A stretch of DNA of 43,768 nucleotides, from IMG/VR virus record IMGVR_UViG_3300033143_002088, positions 1-43,768 of that record; one strand, given 5' to 3'. A model generated the notes under the pieces. The model ran no database searches, was not told the DNA's origin, and worked only from the letters and a program-made list of their open reading frames with translations. The number at the start of each line of letters is the position of its first letter. Position 1 is the first letter of the stretch. This document shows, piece after piece, positions 39,086 through 43,768 of the stretch. A program made the translations under genes and the position numbers. The DNA comes from a virus.

Positions 39086-39091
39086 CGTCAA
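39062..39091 (-). promoter_or_regulatory. Candidate leftward (late) promoter
   Basis: On the minus strand TTGACG (39091-39086), an 18-nt spacer and TATCAC (39067-39062). The boxes resemble the rightward promoters of this phage (TTGxCA, TATCAT). It would give a ~250-nt leader before the first late gene. Confidence 0.4.
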
Positions 39092-39191
39092 TAGCCGTAT
39101 CTTACTCACTATATATAAATATACTCGCACATAATATTGGATATCTGCCCTATATTCAATATAAATGATATATTATGCTATGTTTTGTCCC

Positions 39192-39220
39192 TTGTAAGTG
39201 ATATATACCTGCTGTATCCT
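39192..39220 (+). promoter_or_regulatory. Candidate rightward early promoter
   Basis: TTGTAA (39192-39197), 17 nt, TATCCT (39215-39220), with the same extended TGC/CTG context as the other promoters. It would start transcription close to 39227, ahead of the first early gene at 39266. Confidence 0.5.
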
Positions 39221-39265
39221 TAAGGTATGAATATGATAAAGGGAAGTCAATCGAGAGGTAATAAA

Positions 39266-39433
39266 ATGAAAAGAAAATATAAGATAGGTGATACAATTAA
39301 GATAGGTGGTATTGAAGCAGAGGTAATAGACGTTCTATATGGTGGTGAATATGATTACAAGATTAAATGCGATGGTGAATACCCGTTTGTCATATGGGAA
39401 GATGAAATTGATAGGCAGGGGGAGGTAGCATAA
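39266..39433 (+). CDS. First early gene, small beta protein (55 aa)
   Basis: ATG at 39266 follows GAGAGGTAAT. The longer frame from 39227 would start at the transcription start itself, so the shorter one is preferred. MKRKYKIGDTIKIGGIEAEV, then YKIKCDGEYPFVIWEDEI: an SH3-like small beta barrel. Function unknown. The next gene starts in its stop. Confidence 0.65.
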   Translation: MKRKYKIGDTIKIGGIEAEVIDVLYGGEYDYKIKCDGEYPFVIWEDEIDRQGEVA

Positions 39434-39837
39434 TGAATATAGATAGGCGTTTAAGTAGAAACTTGTCGAATAACCGTACGAATCCGAATAAAAATATATG
39501 TACCTCTAGCATTACCGGGTTCTTCAATTGTACTCACCTGGTAAGGTACCTACATAGGCACACGGATGTAGTAAGGGCTTTGCGTATAGGTGGATACCAA
39601 GTCAGGAGTAGGTCATCGCAAGTTAAGAATAGGACAATAGGTAGGGCAAGGGCAAGGTTTGCCGATATAACCCTGAGAGAGGGTAAACCTACTATGGGGT
39701 ATCTTGTAAGGATACAAGGACATGTCCTATTGCTAGACTGTAAAGGTAATACAATAGTGGATACAGATAGTAGAGTCAGAGACAAACGTAAGATTCTAAA
39801 TGCGTATAAAATAACCCAAAAAGAGGTACTACAATGA
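39433..39837 (+). CDS. Basic protein with possible papain-like layout (134 aa)
   Basis: Arginine-rich N-terminal half with FNCTHLVRYL, then helices and a C-terminal GYLVRIQGHVLLLDCKG followed by NTIVDTDSR. The order Cys, then GHV, then D is like small papain-fold phage proteins (G-x-YIV...GHV...DG) I recall from other phages. Catalysis is not shown. Coupled to the genes on both sides by overlapping stop/start codons. Confidence 0.5.
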   Translation: MNIDRRLSRNLSNNRTNPNKNICTSSITGFFNCTHLVRYLHRHTDVVRALRIGGYQVRSRSSQVKNRTIGRARARFADITLREGKPTMGYLVRIQGHVLLLDCKGNTIVDTDSRVRDKRKILNAYKITQKEVLQ

Positions 39838-40004
39838 GACAGAATACGATCAAGTTTCAATTAAACGGCAGGGAATTCAGACGGTCAACAAAGCATGTAA
39901 AGTATCGTGGTAATGCCTACAGTCAGGCTCATAAATGGAATGTGATACTAGGGCTTTACGGTTACGATCAAAAAGACATAAATCAAACCAAAAAGGGAGG
40001 GTAA
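39834..40004 (+). CDS. Small hypothetical protein (56 aa)
   Basis: ATGA overlap with the previous gene. MRQNTIKFQLNGREFRRSTK then a helical part (HKWNVILGLYGYDQKDINQ). Basic. Not recognised. Confidence 0.55.
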   Translation: MRQNTIKFQLNGREFRRSTKHVKYRGNAYSQAHKWNVILGLYGYDQKDINQTKKGG

Positions 40005-40008
40005 GACA

Positions 40009-40146
40009 ATGCTAAACTTGAATGTACATCGAGTCAAATCTTGGAGTAAAGAGGATAGGGAAGCAACAGGTACAAAGTGGACAGTGATTAAAGTAGAAAC
40101 AGTTGATCAAGGGGAAGTAGAAATAACCTTGTTTCCAGAGAGATGA
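40009..40146 (+). CDS. Small hypothetical protein (45 aa)
   Basis: ATG at 40009 behind GGGAGGGTAAG. A beta-rich product (KWTVIKVETVDQGEVEITLF). Ends before the promoter region at 40171. Not recognised. Confidence 0.55.
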   Translation: MLNLNVHRVKSWSKEDREATGTKWTVIKVETVDQGEVEITLFPER

Positions 40147-40170
40147 TAAAGCAAGATATAGCAAGGTATA

Positions 40171-40207
40171 ACATGCCCTTGGCAGGTAATAGGGCATGTG
40201 CTATCAT
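40171..40207 (+). promoter_or_regulatory. Promoter inside a 9-bp inverted repeat
   Basis: TTGGCA (40179-40184), 17 nt, TATCAT (40202-40207) with extended TGC. ACATGCCCT (40171-40179) and AGGGCATGT (40191-40199) are perfect 9-bp arms that cover the -35 box and spacer. This may be an operator, or a hairpin that ends the upstream transcript. Confidence 0.6.
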
Positions 40208-40244
40208 AAGATTATAGAAGAAAATAAAACTGGGAGGTAATAAA

Positions 40245-40508
40245 ATGTTATACAGAATCTTTACAGAGGATAAAGGGAACGTAAAAGAAATAGCAAAACT
40301 AGCTTCTAGGTACTTTGAAGGATTTACTATCTTCAAGTCCTTAGGATACTATAAAGGGAAAGCAGAAAAAAGCTTACTTATAGAGGTAACTAGTCTAGAT
40401 GAAAATATATGCTTAGATATAAATGATCTAGCAGATGATATTAAAGTAGTAAACAAACAAGAGACAGTACTAGTCGAAAAGATAGCTTGCAGTAGTAAAC
40501 TGATTTAA
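40245..40508 (+). CDS. Hypothetical protein (87 aa)
   Basis: First gene behind the promoter at 40179, with GGGAGG at good spacing. Its pattern (YRIFTEDKGNVKEIAKLASR, FTIFKSLGYYKGKAEKSLLI) is that of a small alpha/beta domain, resembling phage proteins of the type 'LYRIYTEDK' with no known function. Confidence 0.65.
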   Translation: MLYRIFTEDKGNVKEIAKLASRYFEGFTIFKSLGYYKGKAEKSLLIEVTSLDENICLDINDLADDIKVVNKQETVLVEKIACSSKLI

Positions 40509-40531
40509 AATAAAAATTAGGAGGTATTACA

Positions 40532-40849
40532 ATGTTAAGTCCAGAATATATCAGGGCAAAACAAGATAAAAAAACAAATAAAGCAAGACTAGAGGGTACT
40601 ATACCCTACCTAGCAGAAAGCAATGGAGATAAGAATGTAGTAAACCCACCTTTTATAGGTGTTTTCGTACCCTATGCTTATGAGGTAGTGGACACATTTT
40701 TTGTGGACAAAACAGGTATTGGAGCAGATTCAGAGCCTGCTTTAACTTTAGATCAATTTCTAGCTAAAGTCAAAAAGGGCTTTTACTATGCGATAAAAGA
40801 GGAGGGACAGTTTCAGATTTATATTAGGGAATTCAAGAAACTATATTAA
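40532..40849 (+). CDS. Hypothetical protein (105 aa)
   Basis: AGGAGG ribosome site. Mixed alpha/beta, with IGVFVPYAYEVVDTFFVDK and a C-terminal KKGFYYAIKEEGQFQIYI. Not recognised. It ends just before two hairpins. Confidence 0.65.
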   Translation: MLSPEYIRAKQDKKTNKARLEGTIPYLAESNGDKNVVNPPFIGVFVPYAYEVVDTFFVDKTGIGADSEPALTLDQFLAKVKKGFYYAIKEEGQFQIYIREFKKLY

Positions 40850-40856
40850 GAATAAA

Positions 40857-40896
40857 TGTTTAGCTTAGGCTAAACAAAGTCCCATAACTGGGACTT
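40857..40896 (+). terminator. Two adjacent hairpins before a promoter
   Basis: TGTTTAGC-TTAG-GCTAAACA (40857-40876) is directly followed by AAGTCCC-ATAACT-GGGACTT (40877-40896). Both stems are perfect (8 and 7 bp). They follow the end of a gene and precede the promoter at 40909, so they probably end the upstream transcript, though T-runs are short. Confidence 0.55.
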
Positions 40897-40908
40897 ATCA
40901 TTATAAAT

Positions 40909-40937
40909 TTGACATAAGGTATCAAGTATGATACTAT
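40909..40937 (+). promoter_or_regulatory. Sigma-70-like promoter
   Basis: TTGACA (40909-40914), 17 nt, TACTAT (40932-40937). A small inverted repeat GTATCA/TGATAC overlaps the spacer and -10 box. It serves the gene at 40964. Confidence 0.6.
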
Positions 40938-40963
40938 ATAAAATAGGGGAGGAGGTAGCTAAA

Positions 40964-41584
40964 ATGAATAAGGTACTTAGAAGAAACATAAAAAAACATT
41001 TAAAGACCTTGCCTAAAGCTTCAGTTATAGCTAGGGATTCTATAAAAGGGCAGGCTAAAAAGAATTGGTATATTCGGGCTTACGATAACATAAAAGCTAA
41101 ATACCCAGAAGATTATAAGCTATTTATAGGAATATTATCTAGTACAAGTCCGAGACAGCATGTAAAGCTAAACCTGAGAATGACAGAAAAGATATACAAG
41201 GAATACGTTAGGCAAAGTAGACCTAAGGACTTGCAAGTTATAAAAAAGATAGCGGAGTTATCTGATTTGCCTGCTAGAACGTCAAATATTATAAGGACTT
41301 TTCAAGGTAAGCCCTTATCTGGAAATAAGGTTAAGTCCTTTAATGATAACCTTTTAGGACAAAGTGATAGCGTAACTATTGATACTTGGATGTATACTTA
41401 TGCAGGAATACATAATGATTCACTACAGAATAAATCAGGTTACATAGCCTATTCACATAGAATAAAACAGGCTAGCAGGATACTAAATTGGAAACCTTCA
41501 CAAGTACAAGCTTCAATCTGGAGTTATACATACTCTATCGTGAATAAGTGTAGAGTAGAGGATGTACCAGAATTTAAAATCTAA
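40964..41584 (+). CDS. DUF7178-like protein, possible HhH-type DNA-binding domain (206 aa)
   Basis: The segments YKLFIGILSSTSPRQHVKLN, KVKSFNDNLLGQSDSVTIDT followed by WM, and a C-terminal helical AYSHRIKQASRILN match a phage family I recall as DUF7178 (AALSPxxxWxxN ... KVxxFxxNLxG...VTID-W). The VTID-W and KV-x-SF-x-N elements resemble helix-hairpin-helix glycosylase folds, so DNA repair or anti-restriction is possible. The function is not established. The ATG at 40964 follows GGGGAGGAGG; the frame start at 40928 lies in the promoter. Confidence 0.65.
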   Translation: MNKVLRRNIKKHLKTLPKASVIARDSIKGQAKKNWYIRAYDNIKAKYPEDYKLFIGILSSTSPRQHVKLNLRMTEKIYKEYVRQSRPKDLQVIKKIAELSDLPARTSNIIRTFQGKPLSGNKVKSFNDNLLGQSDSVTIDTWMYTYAGIHNDSLQNKSGYIAYSHRIKQASRILNWKPSQVQASIWSYTYSIVNKCRVEDVPEFKI

Positions 41585-41600
41585 CAGGGAGGGTTATATA

Positions 41601-41840
41601 ATGAGTATAAATAAAACAGTTAAAAGAAACTTACCTATAGCAAAACAGATTTTAGGTAGGGTACATGTTTCATGCTCTAACAGGACAGCTATAAAAGAAG
41701 TTATCAAGGGTATGTCTCAAAAATATAAGACTTGGCGTACACTTGGGATAAATCAGAGAAAGGGATTAATGAAAGCTTTCATTAAAGCCCATAGGGAGAA
41801 TCAAAAATTGTATTTCTTAGTTAACTCAGGTATGATATAG
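41601..41840 (+). CDS. Small basic protein (79 aa)
   Basis: ATG at 41601 behind AGGGAGGG. Very basic, helical (KTVKRNLPIAKQILGRVHVS, KGLMKAFIKAHRENQ). Could bind nucleic acid. The TTVKRNL start recalls the upstream gene (NKVLRRNIKKHL). Not recognised. Confidence 0.6.
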   Translation: MSINKTVKRNLPIAKQILGRVHVSCSNRTAIKEVIKGMSQKYKTWRTLGINQRKGLMKAFIKAHRENQKLYFLVNSGMI

Positions 41841-41866
41841 CAGAACATAGCATAATCTAGCCTAGC

Positions 41867-41895
41867 TTGACAAGGGCTGAGATACATGCTATCAT
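41867..41895 (+). promoter_or_regulatory. Sigma-70-like promoter
   Basis: TTGACA (41867-41872), 17 nt, TATCAT (41890-41895), extended TGC. Same form as at 40179. AGCC/GGCT flank the -35 box. It serves the gene at 41922. Confidence 0.65.
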
Positions 41896-41921
41896 TACAA
41901 TTAGAGGGGAAGGTGAATAAA

Positions 41922-42101
41922 ATGAATGTCTGGGGGATACAGAGAAAGCTAGAAGAAAATAAACGGTTGACAAAAGAAGAAAAGACTTGGCTAGCTGAAG
42001 CCCTAAGGGTATATGTAGTAGGGGCTTACAACAGTGACAAGAGAGTAGTAGAGTTAAAAAGGGAATTACAGATAGCAAGTCATGGAAAACTAGGAAACTA
42101 A
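41922..42101 (+). CDS. Small helical protein (59 aa)
   Basis: Start at the ATG at 41922 after GGGGAAGG; the longer frame overlaps the promoter. Helical and charged (VWGIQRKLEENKRLTKEEKT). Not recognised. Confidence 0.6.
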   Translation: MNVWGIQRKLEENKRLTKEEKTWLAEALRVYVVGAYNSDKRVVELKRELQIASHGKLGN

Positions 42102-42117
42102 AAAGGAGGTAACTAAG

Positions 42118-42366
42118 ATGAAACTTTTTAAAATAAACGACTCGTTAACTGTAGTCTGTAACTGGGAAAAAACTAGGTACGGTTTTAGGCACCTAGCAAG
42201 CCTATTAAGAAATGGTGGGCATGAAGTAGCTAAAGCTAAAGCCTGCTATTACAACAGGGCTTGGGAAAGCTTCGAATACCAATCGGTTTTAAGAAACCTA
42301 AAAGAAAAATCAGGTCTAAATGATTCTGAGATTAAAGACTTTGAATCTGTTATTAGAGGGGGATAA
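42118..42366 (+). CDS. Small phage protein (82 aa)
   Basis: LTVVCNWEKTRYGFRHLASL, then EVAKAKACYYNRAWESFEYQ. This VVC-x-xEKTR-GF and YxNRxWESFE pattern recurs in phages, without a known function. AGGAGG ribosome site. Confidence 0.65.
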   Translation: MKLFKINDSLTVVCNWEKTRYGFRHLASLLRNGGHEVAKAKACYYNRAWESFEYQSVLRNLKEKSGLNDSEIKDFESVIRGG

Positions 42367-42367
42367 T

Positions 42368-42613
42368 ATGAACTTTGAATATAGTGTAGACTGGTATCAA
42401 GAGAAAATAAATAATGGGTACGTTTGGAGATTGGAAGGATTTCATGGTAGACAGGCTATGGATTTAATCGAAGGGGGATACTGTACCCTAGGTGAAAAGG
42501 GTTGTCACGACTATTGGGGGAATTATGTCCCTAGCAAAACAGAGGTACAGGCAGGGACAAAAGGAAGTCAGGAATATGTAGATCAAAAGACAGCAGAAAG
42601 GGATGGTGAGTAA
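42368..42613 (+). CDS. Hypothetical aromatic-rich protein (81 aa)
   Basis: ATG at 42368, directly after the previous stop. Beta-rich first half (FEYSVDWYQEKINNGYVWRL), two cysteines (YCTLGEKGC), acidic end. Not recognised. Confidence 0.55.
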   Translation: MNFEYSVDWYQEKINNGYVWRLEGFHGRQAMDLIEGGYCTLGEKGCHDYWGNYVPSKTEVQAGTKGSQEYVDQKTAERDGE

Positions 42614-42614
42614 T

Positions 42615-42785
42615 ATGAATAACTGCCCAGATTGTGGAAGGACTTTAGAGCAAGGAGATACAGAGACAGACAAGCACAATATGTATGTGAGGGTTACTTA
42701 CTATTGTGATTTCTGTCAGGTTACTTGGTCTGCTACATATGATAACTATGAACAGACCGAGACAATCCAGAGAGGGGAGGGGTAA
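42615..42785 (+). CDS. Small zinc-ribbon protein (56 aa)
   Basis: CPDCGRTLEQGD and YYCDFCQVTW are the two halves of a zinc ribbon. ATG 42615 is close to GGTGAG. The longer frame overlaps the previous gene. Possible nucleic-acid binding. Confidence 0.6.
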   Translation: MNNCPDCGRTLEQGDTETDKHNMYVRVTYYCDFCQVTWSATYDNYEQTETIQRGEG

Positions 42786-42790
42786 AGTCT

Positions 42791-42991
42791 ATGTGTGAAT
42801 ACAAAACAGAAGATGTAAAAGAACTATGCTCCAACGTAAGGGCTTTACTAAAGGAATACAAGTATCTGTATGAAACATTTGACCCTGAGGGTACTCACGC
42901 TGTATGGGTTGAGTGGGAGGTAGATGTAAGAAGAAGCCTAAGAAATTTAAAAGAACTACGGGAGGTAGACGATGATAAACACGCTATGTAG
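42791..42991 (+). CDS. Small acidic protein (66 aa)
   Basis: Helical and acidic (VKELCSNVRALLKEYKYLYE, WVEWEVDVRRSLRNLKELRE). AGAGGGGAGGGG upstream. Overlaps the next gene by 20 bp. Not recognised. Confidence 0.6.
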   Translation: MCEYKTEDVKELCSNVRALLKEYKYLYETFDPEGTHAVWVEWEVDVRRSLRNLKELREVDDDKHAM

Positions 42992-43160
42992 GGTATGTAA
43001 GGAAAAATGTAAGCAACAGGACTATCAGTTGATAATTAAGTGTCCCCACTTTGTTCATTCAAAAACAGGGACTAAATCTGGAGCAAAGGGTTTATTACCT
43101 AAGGGGAAAGGTTCAGTCTTGGGTATCCAGAGGACAATAGCTAGCCATAAGGTAGGGTAG
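42972..43160 (+). CDS. Small Cys-rich basic protein (62 aa)
   Basis: CRVCKEKCKQQDY and a further KCPHFVH give four Cys/His ligands, then a glycine/lysine-rich tail (SKTGTKSGAKGLLPKGKG). GGGAGG upstream. Possible zinc-bound nucleic-acid binder. Confidence 0.6.
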   Translation: MINTLCRVCKEKCKQQDYQLIIKCPHFVHSKTGTKSGAKGLLPKGKGSVLGIQRTIASHKVG

Positions 43161-43209
43161 GGTACATCTACTCTACTTTACCCAGCTTAAAACTCAAATA
43201 TGGAGGATT

Positions 43210-43422
43210 ATGGTGGATACTAATATTTTATTTGATATATTCCTATTATGCTTGTGGTCTGCCATGTCCTTCCTTGGAGGGTATGTCAAGGCATCATGGG
43301 ATAAGGAAAAAGAATTTGACAAGGAACGTAAAGGCATGTACACTACCTTTAGAGAACACATAGACAGAGTAAAAGATAATAACTCAAATTGGTGGAAAGG
43401 AGAAGAAAATGAAAAAGTATAA
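43210..43422 (+). CDS. Membrane-anchored coiled-coil protein (70 aa)
   Basis: An N-terminal hydrophobic helix (ILFDIFLLCLWSAMSFLGGY) is followed by a charged helix (KEKEFDKERKGMYTTFREHI). Likely anchored in the inner membrane with the rest in the cytoplasm. TGGAGGATT ribosome site. The next gene starts inside its 3' end. Confidence 0.6.
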   Translation: MVDTNILFDIFLLCLWSAMSFLGGYVKASWDKEKEFDKERKGMYTTFREHIDRVKDNNSNWWKGEENEKV

Positions 43423-43768
43423 ACTAACAGAGAAACACACACATTTAGACATTTTCAGGATTGAGGCTCTGGTGAGTTTCGGGGCAGTTGTTAAAGGTGA
43501 AAAGGGAGGTTGGATTGAAAAAGAACAAAATTTAAGTCAAGGCGGTAAGGCTTGGGTGTTCGGTGATGCTAGGGTGTTCGGTAAGGCTTGGGTGTCCGGT
43601 GATGCTAGGGTGTCCGGTGATGCTGAGGTGTTCGGTGATGCTAGGGTGTTCGGTAAGGCTTGGGTGTCCGGTGATGCTGAGGTGTTCGGTGATGCTAGGG
43701 TGTCCGGTGATGCTGAGGTGTTCGGTGATGCTAGGGTGTCCGGTGATGCTGAGGTGTTCGGTGATGCT
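43409..43768 (+). CDS. Hexapeptide-repeat beta-helix protein, N-terminal part (gene broken by window end)
   Basis: ATG at 43409 follows AAAGGAGAAG and overlaps the previous gene by 14 bp. The first ~45 residues (MKKYKLTEKHTHLDIFRIEA, then a FGAVVKGEKGGWIEKEQNL cap) are the conserved start of a widespread phage family, followed by hexads GKAWVF, GDARVS, GDAEVF and so on. 120 codons are present before the window ends in frame. It continues at base 3 of the window. Function of the family is unknown; no signal peptide, so not obviously a virion or surface protein. Confidence 0.88.
   Translation, partial: MKKYKLTEKHTHLDIFRIEALVSFGAVVKGEKGGWIEKEQNLSQGGKAWVFGDARVFGKAWVSGDARVSGDAEVFGDARVFGKAWVSGDAEVFGDARVSGDAEVFGDARVSGDAEVFGDA
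43544..43768 (+). repeat. 18-bp coding tandem repeat, right part
   Basis: Twelve and a half 18-bp units. From 43670 the order becomes a 36-bp higher-order unit (GDAEVF then GDARVS) repeated almost without base change to the window end, which points to recent expansion. Confidence 0.9.

Larger units (their letters stand above)
38777..39265. other. Divergent control region, AT-rich, possible replication origin
   Basis: No convincing gene except the possible 13-codon leader. It separates the two arms and is very AT-rich. It holds four CTTAAC repeats (38936, 38957, 39005, 39080), two AAGATTAA direct repeats (38910 and 38926), an inverted repeat TACGCTA/TAGCGTA (39014-39048), the 13-mer ATATACTCGCACA (39119-39131) and candidate promoters in both directions. 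Iterons next to an AT-rich block are what an origin would look like, but this is inference. Confidence 0.5.

Noticed and set aside
43544-43768. CRISPR array or terminal direct repeat at the window end
   Set aside because: The 18-bp repeats have no spacers and keep an open coding frame; there is no exact overlap with the left end.

Overview
This 43.8 kb window looks like a nearly complete genome of a tailed phage, probably with a short tail (podovirus type), AT-rich, and not integrated: there is no integrase, no excisionase and no host flank. Both ends of the window lie inside the same gene. This is an open reading frame built of 18-bp repeats that encode a hexapeptide beta-helix (G-D/K-A-x-V-S/F). 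The natural reading is a circular, or circularly permuted, genome whose assembly broke in that repeat array. The host is unknown. Classical Sec signal peptides ending in A-x-A suggest a Gram-negative-like export system, and the promoters look like host sigma-70 promoters. I found no phage RNA polymerase.

Layout. Read as a circle, the genome has two divergent arms leaving an AT-rich control region at about 38.78-39.26 kb. The rightward (+) arm runs 39.27-43.77 kb, crosses the break, and continues 1-15.86 kb. It holds many small early genes followed by the replication module: a MazG-like protein, a nucleoside deoxyribosyltransferase-like protein, a family A DNA polymerase with a proofreading domain, a PD-(D/E)XK nuclease, an OB-fold protein, a thermonuclease-family protein, a T7 gp4-type primase-helicase, a DnaQ-like exonuclease with a zinc ribbon, and a HTH regulator. 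The leftward (-) arm runs from 38.78 down to 15.85 kb and holds packaging, head, tail and lysis genes: small and large terminase, portal, scaffold, an N4 gp56-type major capsid protein, surface and fibre proteins, tail adaptor and nozzle, internal or ejection proteins, an XhlA-like holin candidate and a permuted NlpC/P60 hydrolase. The arms meet tail to tail near 15.85 kb with an 8-bp gene overlap and a small hairpin.

Most striking observation. Five proteins in the late module start with convincing Sec signal peptides, including the 783-residue tail-nozzle-like protein, a fibre-like protein and a LamG-type lectin. After predicted cleavage each has an even number of cysteines (4, 8, 2, 2 and 8). 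Several of the other late proteins (capsid, scaffold, the 384-aa surface protein, the 1242-aa internal protein) have none that I can see. This suggests that part of the virion, or a set of companion proteins, is exported and disulfide-bonded before or during assembly, which is not the usual picture for a short-tailed phage.

Other features of note are a tRNA-Leu-like element disrupted by a 7-nt tandem repeat, a family of phage promoters (TTGxCA, 17 nt, TATCAT-like) sitting in inverted repeats, a repeated 13-bp motif in two intergenic regions, and a control region with iteron-like CTTAAC repeats that could hold the replication origin. All family names come from motif recognition by eye; no database search was run.
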